Positions 35,870 through 43,722 of a DNA stretch of 64,000 nt are shown here, piece after piece. The stretch is from Nocardioides sp. GY 10113. Its GTDB lineage: Bacteria > Actinomycetota > Actinomycetes > Propionibacteriales > Nocardioidaceae. Every line of letters begins with the position of its first letter. Position 1 is the first letter of the stretch. The stretch is taken from the NCBI RefSeq assembly GCF_004919105.1, contig NZ_STGK01000004.1, positions 295,226-359,225 on the forward strand. Direction: 5' to 3'. The notes under the pieces are model-generated. The model saw only the letters and a program-made list of their open reading frames with translations. It did no database searches and was not told the DNA's origin. Position numbers and translations under genes: made by a program.

Positions 35870-37026
35870 GTACCACGACGAGCGCCGGGACGAGCGCCGG
35901 GGCGAGCGCCGACCGGCTGGCCCGGGTGGCGCTCAACGCGGCGGCCGAGCCCGGCGACATGGTGTTCACCGGGCTGGTGGACGAGCTGGGCGCGGCCGAG
36001 CTGGTCCGCACCCTGACCGAGAACCCCGACCACAGCGACCTGTTGAGCGCCGTCGCCGGCCGGCTCGCGCGAGTGGACCCGGCGGGGGTGCTGGAGCGAG
36101 CGGACGCGGCCGGCTACCGGTTCCTCACCCCCGAGGACGACGAGTGGCCCGCGGGGCTCGCGGACCTCGGCGCCGCGGGTGCCGTCAACGAGCGCGGCGG
36201 GGTGCCGATCGGGCTCTGGGCACGAGGGCCGCGCCGGCTCGACGAGCTGGCCGCGGGCCTGGCGGTGGTCGGTGCGCGCTCGGCGACCAGCTACGGCGAC
36301 CGGGTCGCCGGCGACCTCGCCGCCGTGGTCGGCCAGGCCGGGTTCCCGGTCGTCTCCGGGGCGGCGTACGGGATCGACCACGCGGCCCATCGTGGGGCGC
36401 TGGCCGCGGGCGCCCCGACGCTCGCCGTGCTGGCCTGCGGGGTCGACCGCTGCTATCCGCTGGCGCACCGCCCGCTCCTGGAGCACCTGGCCGCGGAGCA
36501 CCTGGTGATCTCCGAGGCGCCGCCGGGCGCCGCGCCGCACCGGGTCCGTTTCCTGGCCCGCAACCGGCTGATCGCGGCGCTGAGCCGGGGCACGGTCGTC
36601 GTGGAGGCGGCGGTGCGCAGCGGCGCGCTGAACACCCTCAACTGGGCGCAGCGGATGCACCGGGTCACGATGGGCGTGCCCGGCCCGGTCACCCAGGCGA
36701 CCTCGGAGGGGGTGCACCACCAGATCCGCACCGGCGGGGCGACCCTGGTCACCGGCGGACAGGACGTCCTGGAGCTGATCGGGGCCGCCGGGAGCCATCT
36801 GCTGGAGGAGCCACGGGCCGAGCCCGCCGCGCGCGACCGGCTCCGGGTGCGGCAGCGACAGGTCCTGGACGCCGTCCCGGTCGCCCGACCGGCCACGGCC
36901 GGGTCGATCGCCCTGGTCGCGGGCCTCGCGGTGACCGAGGTGTACCGGACGCTGCGCCACCTCCAGGAGCACGGCTTCGTCGAGCACACCCGTGGTGGGT
37001 GGCGGCTCGCGACGAACGCACCCTAG
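35866..37026 (+). CDS. dprA: DNA-processing protein DprA
   Basis: DprA protects incoming single-stranded DNA and loads RecA. The 386-residue protein has an N-terminal SAM-like region and the Rossmann-like DprA core: LAVVGARSATSYGDRVA (about residues 129-145), PVVSGAAYGIDHAAHRGAL, VLACGVDRCYP, FLARNRLIAALSRGTVVVEA and SGALNT. A C-terminal winged helix follows (VAGLAVTEVYRTLRHLQEHGFVE). ATG 35866 overlaps the comM stop (ATGA). The TAG stop lies inside the left arm of the palindrome in front of the photolyase gene. Confidence 0.95.
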   Translation: MSTTTSAGTSAGASADRLARVALNAAAEPGDMVFTGLVDELGAAELVRTLTENPDHSDLLSAVAGRLARVDPAGVLERADAAGYRFLTPEDDEWPAGLADLGAAGAVNERGGVPIGLWARGPRRLDELAAGLAVVGARSATSYGDRVAGDLAAVVGQAGFPVVSGAAYGIDHAAHRGALAAGAPTLAVLACGVDRCYPLAHRPLLEHLAAEHLVISEAPPGAAPHRVRFLARNRLIAALSRGTVVVEAAVRSGALNTLNWAQRMHRVTMGVPGPVTQATSEGVHHQIRTGGATLVTGGQDVLELIGAAGSHLLEEPRAEPAARDRLRVRQRQVLDAVPVARPATAGSIALVAGLAVTEVYRTLRHLQEHGFVEHTRGGWRLATNAP

Positions 37027-37044
37027 GAGCGTCTTCCTAGGGTG
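37019..37044. promoter_or_regulatory. Palindrome covering the photolyase -10
   Basis: Nine-base arms CACCCTAGG (37019-37027) and CCTAGGGTG (37036-37044) are perfect complements separated by 8 bases. The right arm contains TAGGGT (37038-37043), which ends 6 bases before the photolyase GTG and is its probable -10. The position suggests a repressor site. Confidence 0.6.
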
Positions 37045-37049
37045 GGTGC

Positions 37050-38408
37050 GTGAGCACATCCGTCCTGTGGTTCCGCCGAGACCTGCGGTTGCGCGACCAC
37101 CCCGCGCTGGCGGAGGCCGCCGCTGCCGGGCCGGTGGCCGGGCTCTTCGTCCTCGACCCGCGCCTGTGGGCCGGCGCCGGCGACGTGCGGCGGGCCTGGC
37201 TGGCCGCCTGCCTGCGGTCCCTCGACGACTCGATGCAGGGGCGGCTGATCGTCCGCTGGGGCGACCCGGCCGCCGAGGTGCCCGCGCTGGCCCGGGCCGT
37301 CGACGCCGACCGGGTGCTGGTCACCGGCGAGTGCACGCCCTACGGCGCCGCGCGGGACGGCCGGGTCAGGGACGCGCTGGGTACGATCCGGCTGGACGAG
37401 GTGGGCACGCCGTACGCGGTGGCGCCGGGCACGGTCCGCAACCGCGCGGGGGACCCCTACCGGGTCTTCACCCCGTTCTCCCGGGCCTGGCGCGAGGTGC
37501 CGGTCGCCGGCCCGCTGTCGGCCCCCGACGTCGACTGGCTCGGGGATCCCGAGGACGGCGCCGATGCCACTCGGCGGGCGCACGAGGCGCTCCGGTCGGC
37601 GCTGGACCCGGCCCCCGCGAGCCTGCCGCCCGCGGGGGAGGACGCGGCGCTCGAGCGCTGGCGTGCCTTCGCCGGCTCCGACCTCGCCGACTACGCCGAC
37701 GCGCGCGACCTCCCCGCCGCCGACCGCACCTCGCGGATGTCGCCGTACCTGCGGTTCGGCGTGGTCCATCCGCGCCAGCTGCTGCACCAGGTGCGCAGCC
37801 ACCGGGGCGAGGGGCGGCAGACCTACGAGAACGAGCTGGCCTGGCGCGAGTTCTATGCCGACGTCCTGCTGCACCAGCCGGCCTCCGCGTGGAGTGACCT
37901 GCGCCCCCTCGGCCTCGCGTACGACGATCCCGGGCCCGAGCTGGAGGCGTGGCGGCGGGGGCGCACCGGCTTCCCCGTCGTGGACGCCGGCATGCGGCAG
38001 CTGCTGGCCGAGGGGTGGATGCACAACCGGGTCCGGATGATCACCGCGAGCTTCCTCACCAAGGACCTGCACGCCTGGTGGCCGGTCGGTGCCCGGCACT
38101 TCCTCGCCCATCTCCTCGACGGTGACCTCGCCTCGAACAACCACGGCTGGCAGTGGGTCGCCGGCACCGGCACGGACGCTGCGCCGTACTTCCGGGTCTT
38201 CAACCCGATCTCCCAGGGCCTGCGATTCGACCCCGGCGGCGACTACGTGCGGCGCTGGGTCCCCGAGCTCGCCCACCTGCCCGGCAAGGTGGCCCACGAG
38301 CCGTGGCGGCATCCGGACGGCTACGCCCACGGCTACCCCGAGCGGATCGTCGACCACGACGAGGAACGACGCGACGCGCTGGCCCGCTACCAGGCCGCGC
38401 GCGCCTGA
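37050..38408 (+). CDS. phrB: Deoxyribodipyrimidine photolyase
   Basis: This flavoprotein repairs pyrimidine dimers using light. The 452-residue protein starts [19 protein letters not shown] (antenna-domain Rossmann fold). The C-terminal FAD-binding domain has [53 protein letters not shown] and [28 protein letters not shown]. The Trp-rich motifs match CPD photolyases better than cryptochromes. The antenna cofactor cannot be deduced. GTG 37050 is the first codon of the predicted leaderless mRNA, and the promoter overlaps a palindrome. Confidence 0.93.
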   Translation: MSTSVLWFRRDLRLRDHPALAEAAAAGPVAGLFVLDPRLWAGAGDVRRAWLAACLRSLDDSMQGRLIVRWGDPAAEVPALARAVDADRVLVTGECTPYGAARDGRVRDALGTIRLDEVGTPYAVAPGTVRNRAGDPYRVFTPFSRAWREVPVAGPLSAPDVDWLGDPEDGADATRRAHEALRSALDPAPASLPPAGEDAALERWRAFAGSDLADYADARDLPAADRTSRMSPYLRFGVVHPRQLLHQVRSHRGEGRQTYENELAWREFYADVLLHQPASAWSDLRPLGLAYDDPGPELEAWRRGRTGFPVVDAGMRQLLAEGWMHNRVRMITASFLTKDLHAWWPVGARHFLAHLLDGDLASNNHGWQWVAGTGTDAAPYFRVFNPISQGLRFDPGGDYVRRWVPELAHLPGKVAHEPWRHPDGYAHGYPERIVDHDEERRDALARYQAARA

Positions 38409-38431
38409 GCCGGTTCGCGGCCGGCCTTCCC

Positions 38432-38437
38432 TACGAT
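38432..38437 (+). promoter_or_regulatory. -10 element of xerC (leaderless)
   Basis: TACGAT ends 6 bases before GTG 38444. It lies in the short gap after the photolyase stop. Confidence 0.6.
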
Positions 38438-38443
38438 CGAGCC

Positions 38444-39385
38444 GTGAGCGGCAGCCAGGGGCAGGAGTCGGCGCTGGTCGAGTCCTGGGCCCGGCTGCTG
38501 GGGGAGTACGAGCGGCACCTCGTCGGGGAGCGCGACCTGGCGCCGCACACGGTCACCGCCTACCTGGGCGACGTCGGCGGGCTGCTCGAGCACGCCCAGC
38601 GCTCCGGGATCACCGAGGCGGCCGGCCTCGACCTGCGCCTGCTGCGCAGCTGGCTGGCCAAGCAGCAGAGCATGGGCCTGGGACGCACCACCCTGGCCCG
38701 CCGCGCGACCGCTGCCCGGGTCTTCACAGCCTGGCTGGAGCGCACGGGTCGCACCGCGACCGACGTCGGCTCCGCGCTCGGCTCGCCCAAGCCGCACCGC
38801 ACGCTGCCGGCGGTGCTCCGTGTCGAGGAGGCCCGCGAGCTGGTTCGGGCCACGGCGGAGCGGGCCGACGACGGCACCCCGACCGGCCTGCGCGATGCCG
38901 CGCTGATCGAGCTGCTCTACGCGACCGGGATGCGGGTGGGGGAGCTGGTAGGGCTCGACGTCGACGACCTCGACCGCGACCGCAACGTGGTCCGGGTGCT
39001 CGGCAAGGGCCGCAAGGAGCGCACCGTCCCGTTCGGGATCCCCGCCGCCCGGGCCGTGGACGCCTGGCTGGTGCGCGGACGACCCGCGCTGACGCGGCCC
39101 GGCTCCGGGCCGGCACTCTTCCTCGGCGCCCGCGGCGGGCGGATCGACCAGCGCGCCGTCCGCACCCTGGTGCACCGCCGCCTCGAGGACGTCCCCGGCG
39201 CCCCGGACCTCGGGCCGCACGGCCTGCGGCACAGCGCGGCCACGCACCTGCTCGAGGGCGGGGCGGACCTGCGCTCGGTCCAGGAGCTGCTCGGCCACGC
39301 CTCACTGGCCACCACCCAGCGCTACACCCACGTCACCACGGACCGGCTGCGGCGCGCCTACCGACAGGCGCACCCACGAGCCTGA
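38444..39385 (+). CDS. xerC: Tyrosine recombinase XerC
   Basis: XerC/XerD resolve chromosome dimers at dif. The 313-residue protein has the N-terminal SAM-like domain ([23 protein letters not shown]) and the catalytic domain with the R-K-H-R-H-Y set: Arg in [15 protein letters not shown], Lys in [41 protein letters not shown] with the nucleophilic Tyr. Length and position (before rpsB) are typical of the chromosomal actinobacterial XerC, so it is not a phage integrase. Its last 53 bases overlap the 3' end of the convergent M23-like gene. Confidence 0.95.
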   Translation: MSGSQGQESALVESWARLLGEYERHLVGERDLAPHTVTAYLGDVGGLLEHAQRSGITEAAGLDLRLLRSWLAKQQSMGLGRTTLARRATAARVFTAWLERTGRTATDVGSALGSPKPHRTLPAVLRVEEARELVRATAERADDGTPTGLRDAALIELLYATGMRVGELVGLDVDDLDRDRNVVRVLGKGRKERTVPFGIPAARAVDAWLVRGRPALTRPGSGPALFLGARGGRIDQRAVRTLVHRRLEDVPGAPDLGPHGLRHSAATHLLEGGADLRSVQELLGHASLATTQRYTHVTTDRLRRAYRQAHPRA

Positions 39386-39983
39386 GCGGTGGGTCCAGGC
39401 CGGGCGCCGAGGCGGGCGCCGGGCCGAGCGTGAACGTGAACCGAGGGTCGAGGGCGGGCGCGGCCGACCACAGCGGCAGCAGCCGCACCGGCGCCGCCCC
39501 CACGAGTGACAGCGGATCCAGGTAGGTCTCGCCGGCGATCAGGCCCCAGTGCAGACAGGCCCGCGGGAAGCAGTGGGAACCCACCAGCCCCAACCGGCCC
39601 AGCGCGTCTCCGGCCGTCACCTCCTGCCCGACCCGCACGACCGCGGTCACCGGCTGGTAGGTGGTGCGGGTCGCGCCGTGGTCGACGACCACCACCCCGC
39701 GACCCGCCACGCGCCCGGCGAAGCTCACCCGACCGGGCAGCGCGGCGCGGACCGTCGCGCCGGGCGCGGCCACCAGGTCCACCCCGCGGTGGCCGGCGCC
39801 GTACGGCATGCCGGGCGGGTCGAACCGCGCGGCCACCGCAGGAGCCGGGCGCAGCGGCCAGGTCGCGACCGGGTCGGGGTCGGCGGTGGCCGCCGGCGGG
39901 ACGGCCGCGAGGGCCAGCAGGACCAGGAGGAGCGCCAGGGCGGCGAGGCGCGACGAGCGTCGCAGGGCGAGGAGGGAGCGCAT
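39333..39983 (-). CDS. Secreted M23 (LytM)-fold protein with Cys in place of catalytic His
   Basis: The 216-residue product has a signal peptide ([22 protein letters not shown], about 13-34) and a LytM-type domain. H65 and D69 ([10 protein letters not shown]) are the first two zinc ligands, and ATRTTYQPV is also typical. The final HxH motif reads C143-L-H145 (RACLHWG): the zinc-binding His is kept but the catalytic His is Cys, with another Cys at 138. This suggests a non-hydrolytic or altered domain, for example an activator or cell-wall binder. The ATG has CTCCCT-complementary GGAGGGAG nearby on the opposite strand, so start choice rests on the signal peptide. It is convergent with and overlaps xerC. 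Confidence 0.85.
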   Translation of the reverse strand: MRSLLALRRSSRLAALALLLVLLALAAVPPAATADPDPVATWPLRPAPAVAARFDPPGMPYGAGHRGVDLVAAPGATVRAALPGRVSFAGRVAGRGVVVVDHGATRTTYQPVTAVVRVGQEVTAGDALGRLGLVGSHCFPRACLHWGLIAGETYLDPLSLVGAAPVRLLPLWSAAPALDPRFTFTLGPAPASAPGLDPPLRLVGAPVGRRAAAGPW

Positions 39984-40134
39984 GCGGGGAGCGTGCCCGG
40001 CGGCGCCGTGATCGACGACCCCGGCGGCCCGGCCTGGGGATGACGGCGGGGTCGAGGCATGCCTGTGGACGATCTGGGTACGGTCCGCGGCGCCTGACCG
40101 TCCACCAGGGCGGTCACCCACGAAAGGAGAAGTC

Positions 40135-40293
40135 TTGCCTCTGTGGCTCGTCCTCATCATCGCCGGCCTCGTCGTCCTGGTCCTCGGCCTCGCCGGCCTC
40201 GGCCAGTTCTTCATCTACCTCGGGCTGATCGGTGCCGTGGTCGGCGTCGTCCTGGTGATGGTCGGCAGGGGAGAACGGCGGGTCGGTGGCTGA
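40135..40293 (+). CDS. Small hydrophobic membrane protein
   Basis: A 52-residue protein starting at TTG 40135 with AAGGAG eight bases before it. The sequence begins PLWLVLIIAGLVVLVLGLAG and contains a second hydrophobic stretch FFIYLGLIGAVVGVVLVMVG. This gives two closely spaced membrane segments (a hairpin) with a short basic tail (RGERRVGG). A terminator hairpin follows 44 bases later. The strong ribosome binding site and terminator support it as a real gene. Function unknown. It is divergent from the M23-like gene. Confidence 0.7.
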   Translation: MPLWLVLIIAGLVVLVLGLAGLGQFFIYLGLIGAVVGVVLVMVGRGERRVGG

Positions 40294-40336
40294 CCGCCAC
40301 CGTCCCTCCGCGCGTCGTACGCCCCCGTCGTACGCT

Positions 40337-40374
40337 CGAGGCCCGCACCAGCGCTCCCGCCGGTGCGGGCCTCG
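40337..40374 (+). terminator. Hairpin after the small membrane protein gene
   Basis: A perfect 13-bp stem (40337-40349 with 40362-40374) with a 12-base loop, before the rpsB promoter. Confidence 0.65.
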
Positions 40375-40407
40375 CTGTGCTGCGGGGCCGCCGCTCGCGC
40401 TCGCGGA

Positions 40408-40438
40408 TTGGTGACGGGGTGCCGCACCGGCGTAGAGT
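40408..40438 (+). promoter_or_regulatory. Promoter of rpsB-tsf
   Basis: TTGGTG (40408-40413) and TAGAGT (40433-40438) with a 19-base spacer (or TGGTGA with 18). Transcription would start near 40445, giving a leader of about 250 bases. Confidence 0.6.
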
Positions 40439-40444
40439 GACGGA

Positions 40445-40694
40445 CGCAATCCTCAGGGATTGACTTCGCACGTCCGCACACCGCGACGGGTCCTGCACCT
40501 CCGGGGGTCCGAACCATCGTGGGCGTCGATCCTCAGTCCGCCCGGCTCGCCGGGCGGTCGGATCGCGCGCGGGCGTCAGGGCCGAGGGCACCTGCCCGAG
40601 GCAGCAACTGAAAACCAACAGCGAGTCCGCCCGGTCCGGCCTGGTTCAAGGTCGGGCACAACGGTGCGCGGACTCCACCACCAGGAGAAACATC
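40445..40694 (+). promoter_or_regulatory. Long structured 5' leader of rpsB
   Basis: This 250-base stretch holds no gene. It has a perfect hairpin CCGCCCGG-CTCG-CCGGGCGG (40538-40557). A longer-range stem pairs GAGTCCGC (40623-40630) with GCGGACTC (40668-40675) and ends six bases before the AGGAG ribosome binding site (40681-40685). The placement suggests translational feedback by S2, as known for rpsB leaders in other bacteria, although I did not recognise a named motif. Confidence 0.45.
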
Positions 40695-41552
40695 ATGGCA
40701 GTCGTCACCATGCGCCAGCTGCTCGAGAGCGGCGTGCACTTCGGACACCAGACCCGTCGCTGGAACCCGAAGATGAAGCGCTTCATCATGACCGAGCGCA
40801 ACGGCATCTACATCATCGACCTGCAGCAGTCGCTGGCCTACATCGACCGCGCCTACGCGTTCATCAAGGACACCGTCGCCAAGGGCGGTTCGATCATGTT
40901 CGTGGGCACCAAGAAGCAGGCCCAGGAGGCCATCGCCGAGCAGGCGACCCGCGTCGGCATGCCCTACGTGAACCAGCGGTGGCTGGGCGGCATGCTCACC
41001 AACTTCCAGACCGTGCACCAGCGGATCAACCGCCTGAAGGAGCTCGACGAGCTCAACTTCGACGACGTCGCCGGCTCGGGCCGCACCAAGAAGGAGCTCC
41101 TCCAGCTCAAGCGCGAGCGCGACAAGCTGGACAAGACCCTCGGTGGTATCCGCGAGATGACCCGCACCCCCTCCGCGGTGTGGATCGTGGACACCAAGAA
41201 GGAGCACCTCGCCGTCGAGGAGGCGCGCAAGCTCCGGATCCCGATCATCGGCATCCTGGACACCAACTGCGACCCCGACGAGGTCGACTTCCCGATCCCG
41301 GGCAACGACGACGCCATCCGCGCCGTGGGCCTGCTGACCCGGGTCATCGCCGACGCTGCCGCGGAGGGCCTCATCGCCCGCTCCGGTGGCAAGGGCGAGG
41401 GCGCCGCGACCGCCGCCGAGGAGCCGCTGGCCGAGTGGGAGCGCGAGCTCCTGGCCCAGGGCGAGAACGCCGAGGCGCCCGCCGCCGAGGCCCCCGCCGC
41501 CGAGGCCCCCGCCGCTGAGGCCGCCGAGGCCGAGGCTCCGGCCGAGGCCTGA
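40695..41552 (+). CDS. rpsB: 30S ribosomal protein S2
   Basis: S2 is a late-assembling small-subunit protein that helps S1 bind. The 285-residue protein has the family sequence: [51 protein letters not shown], and [29 protein letters not shown]-terminal Ala/Glu/Pro-rich tail with repeated APAAE units (about residues 262-285) is added, as in other actinobacteria. ATG 40695 follows AGGAGAAAC. It is followed by tsf after 39 bases and preceded by a long leader. Confidence 0.97.
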   Translation: MAVVTMRQLLESGVHFGHQTRRWNPKMKRFIMTERNGIYIIDLQQSLAYIDRAYAFIKDTVAKGGSIMFVGTKKQAQEAIAEQATRVGMPYVNQRWLGGMLTNFQTVHQRINRLKELDELNFDDVAGSGRTKKELLQLKRERDKLDKTLGGIREMTRTPSAVWIVDTKKEHLAVEEARKLRIPIIGILDTNCDPDEVDFPIPGNDDAIRAVGLLTRVIADAAAEGLIARSGGKGEGAATAAEEPLAEWERELLAQGENAEAPAAEAPAAEAPAAEAAEAEAPAEA

Positions 41553-41591
41553 TCCGCTCCCGTACACCGACGTACCTGAAGAGGAACACAC

Positions 41592-42401
41592 ATGGCTTAC
41601 ACCGCTGCCGACGTCAAGAAGCTCCGTGAGCTGACCCAGGCCGGCATGATGGACTGCAAGAAGGCCCTCGACGAGGTCGACGGCGACTTCGACAAGGCCG
41701 TCGAGCTGCTCCGGGTCAAGGGTGCGGCGAAGGCCGCCGCTCGCGCCGCCGAGCGCGAGGCCTCCGCCGGTCTGGTCGCTGCCTCCGGCAGCGCCCTGAT
41801 CAGCCTCAAGGCCGAGACCGACTTCGTCGCCAAGAACGAGGCGTTCATCAACGCCGCCCAGGCGATCGCGGACGCCGCGAACGAGGCGAAGATCGGCGAC
41901 GCCGAGGCGCTCAAGGCCGTCTCGCTCGGCGACAAGACCGTCGGCGAGACCGTCGACGAGCTCGCCCGCACCATCGGCGAGAAGATCGAGCTCGGCGAGG
42001 TCGCGTACTTCGACGGCAACACCACGGTCTACCTGCACAAGAAGGCCTCCGACCTGCCCCCGACCCTCGGCGTCCTCGTCGAGTTCGAGGGTGACGAGGC
42101 CGCGGCCAAGCAGGCCGCCCAGCAGGCCGCCGCGCTCAAGGCGCAGTACCTCACCTCCGACGAGGTCCCCGCGGACGTCGTCGAGAAGGAGAAGGACGTG
42201 CTGACCAAGAAGACGCTGGAGGAGGGCAAGCCGGAGGCTGCCGTCGCCCGCATCGTCGAGGGTCGCATCGGCGCCTTCTTCAAGGAGATCGTGCTGCTCG
42301 ACCAGGAGTCGGTCTTCGAGTCCAAGAAGTCGGTGAAGCAGGTCCTCGACGCCGCCAACACCTCGGTCTCGCGGTTCGCCCGCTTCGAGGTCGGCGCCTG
42401 A
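41592..42401 (+). CDS. tsf: Elongation factor Ts
   Basis: EF-Ts releases GDP from EF-Tu. The 269-residue protein has the N-terminal UBA-like domain (YTAADVKKLRELTQAGMMDCKKAL), the core LKAETDFVAKNEAF, and the C-terminal coiled-coil and FFKEIVLLDQ region. Length is typical of actinobacteria. ATG 41592 follows AAGAGGAAC. It forms a two-gene operon with rpsB and ends in a very strong terminator. Confidence 0.97.
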   Translation: MAYTAADVKKLRELTQAGMMDCKKALDEVDGDFDKAVELLRVKGAAKAAARAAEREASAGLVAASGSALISLKAETDFVAKNEAFINAAQAIADAANEAKIGDAEALKAVSLGDKTVGETVDELARTIGEKIELGEVAYFDGNTTVYLHKKASDLPPTLGVLVEFEGDEAAAKQAAQQAAALKAQYLTSDEVPADVVEKEKDVLTKKTLEEGKPEAAVARIVEGRIGAFFKEIVLLDQESVFESKKSVKQVLDAANTSVSRFARFEVGA

Positions 42402-42421
42402 GGCATCCCGCCTCCGTCGTA

Positions 42422-42470
42422 CGACGGCCGGTCGTCACGCAGCAGCGTGACGACCGGCCGTCGGCCTTTT
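42422..42470 (+). terminator. Intrinsic terminator of rpsB-tsf
   Basis: A perfect 19-bp stem (42422-42440 with 42445-42463), loop AGCA, then GCCTTTT. It is the strongest hairpin in the window. Confidence 0.9.
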
Positions 42471-42508
42471 CCGCCCGAATCTGCGGGGTCGGACGCGGCC
42501 GCGCAGGG

Positions 42509-42514
42509 TAGGTT
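42509..42514 (+). promoter_or_regulatory. -10 element of the SPFH gene
   Basis: TAGGTT lies 60 bases before ATG 42575. It implies a leader of about 55 bases that contains the AAGGGG ribosome binding site. Confidence 0.45.
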
Positions 42515-42574
42515 CGAGCCGCAGGAGGGCCGGTCGTCGGTCCTCCGACCGGACCGAAGGGGCAGGCAAGCCAG

Positions 42575-43705
42575 ATGGGCTTCATGGACAAGGTCCGCGG
42601 CCAGTTCGTCGACATCATCGAGTTCCTCGACGAGAGCCGCGACACCATCGTGTGGCGCTTCCCGCGCCAGGGCAACGAGATCAAGATGGGGGCTCAGCTC
42701 GTCGTCCGCGAGGGTCAGACGGCGGTCTTCGTCAACGAGGGTCAGATCGCCGACACGTTCACGCCCGGCACCTACACGCTGGAGACCCAGAACCTGCCGA
42801 TCCTGTCCACGCTGAAGGGCTGGAAGTACGGGTTCAACTCGCCGTTCAAGGCCGAGGTGTACTTCGTGGGCACCCGCCTCTACACCGACTTCAAGTGGGG
42901 CACGAAGAACCCGATCACGCTGCGTGACGCCGAGTTCGGCATGGTGCGGCTGCGGGCCTTCGGCACCTACGCCCTCCAGGTCACCGACGCCGCCGCGCTG
43001 CTGCGCGAGCTGGTCGGCACCGACCCGCAGTTCCGCACCGACGAGGTCTCGGAGTTCCTGCGCCAGAACGTCGTCAGCCAGGTCGCGACCTCGCTGGGCA
43101 ACGCCAACATCCCGATGCTCGACCTGGCCGCGCACCAGGACACCATCGCGTCCAACCTGGCCGAGACGCTGACCGGCAACCTGCGGTCCATGGGCGTCAG
43201 CATCCCGCGGTTCGTGATCGAGAACGTCTCGCTCCCGCCCGAGGTGGAGAAGGTCCTGGACAAGCGCACCTCGATGGGGGTGCTGGGCAACCTCGACCAG
43301 TACACGAAGTTCCAGGCGGCCGAGGCGATCGAGGACGCCGCCCAGAACCCGGGCGGCGGCGCGGGCGCCGGTGTCGGCCTGGGCATGGGCATGGCGGTCG
43401 GCCAGCAGATGGCCGGCGCGCTCAACCCGAACGCTCCCCAGGGCGGTCAGTCGGCGCCGCAGGGCGGCGCGCCCGTGCCGCCGCCGCTGCCGCCGACCGA
43501 GAAGCCGTGGTACCTGGCCGTCGGCGGCCAGCAGGTCGGCCCGGTCGGGCTCGGTGACCTCCCCGCCAAGGTGAGCGCCGGTGACCTCACGCCGGCCACC
43601 CTGGTCTGGCAGGAGGGGATGGCGGCCTGGACGGCCGCGGTCGAGGTCCAGGCGCTGCGGCACCTGTTCCCGGTGGCCCCGCCGCCGCTCCCGCCGCAGG
43701 CCTGA
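42575..43705 (+). CDS. SPFH-domain protein with C-terminal GYF_2 domain
   Basis: The 376-residue protein has an N-terminal SPFH/band-7 domain (YdjI-like; start GFMDKVRGQFVDIIEF, then GTYTLETQNLPILSTLKG and FVIENVSLPPEVEKVLDKR). A Gly/Ala/Pro-rich linker follows near 270-305, then a GYF_2-type domain with WYLAVGGQQVGPV near 309 and the closing LVWQEGMAAWTAA. SPFH proteins form membrane-associated rings; GYF_2 domains bind proline-rich peptides, and the next gene product begins with a proline-rich tail. ATG 42575 has AAGGGGCAGG upstream. No membrane helix is obvious, so it probably associates peripherally. Exact function unknown. Confidence 0.87.
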   Translation: MGFMDKVRGQFVDIIEFLDESRDTIVWRFPRQGNEIKMGAQLVVREGQTAVFVNEGQIADTFTPGTYTLETQNLPILSTLKGWKYGFNSPFKAEVYFVGTRLYTDFKWGTKNPITLRDAEFGMVRLRAFGTYALQVTDAAALLRELVGTDPQFRTDEVSEFLRQNVVSQVATSLGNANIPMLDLAAHQDTIASNLAETLTGNLRSMGVSIPRFVIENVSLPPEVEKVLDKRTSMGVLGNLDQYTKFQAAEAIEDAAQNPGGGAGAGVGLGMGMAVGQQMAGALNPNAPQGGQSAPQGGAPVPPPLPPTEKPWYLAVGGQQVGPVGLGDLPAKVSAGDLTPATLVWQEGMAAWTAAVEVQALRHLFPVAPPPLPPQA

Positions 43706-43722
43706 GCCCGGAGAGGGTGCCG

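Noticed and set aside
33840..37026. The yraN-comM-dprA unit as proof of natural competence.
   Set aside because: These genes are kept in many actinobacteria without known transformation, and no comEA/comEC genes are visible in the window.
38444..39385. Tyrosine recombinase as sign of a mobile element or prophage.
   Set aside because: Length, motifs and position before rpsB fit the housekeeping XerC; there are no attachment-site repeats or phage genes nearby.
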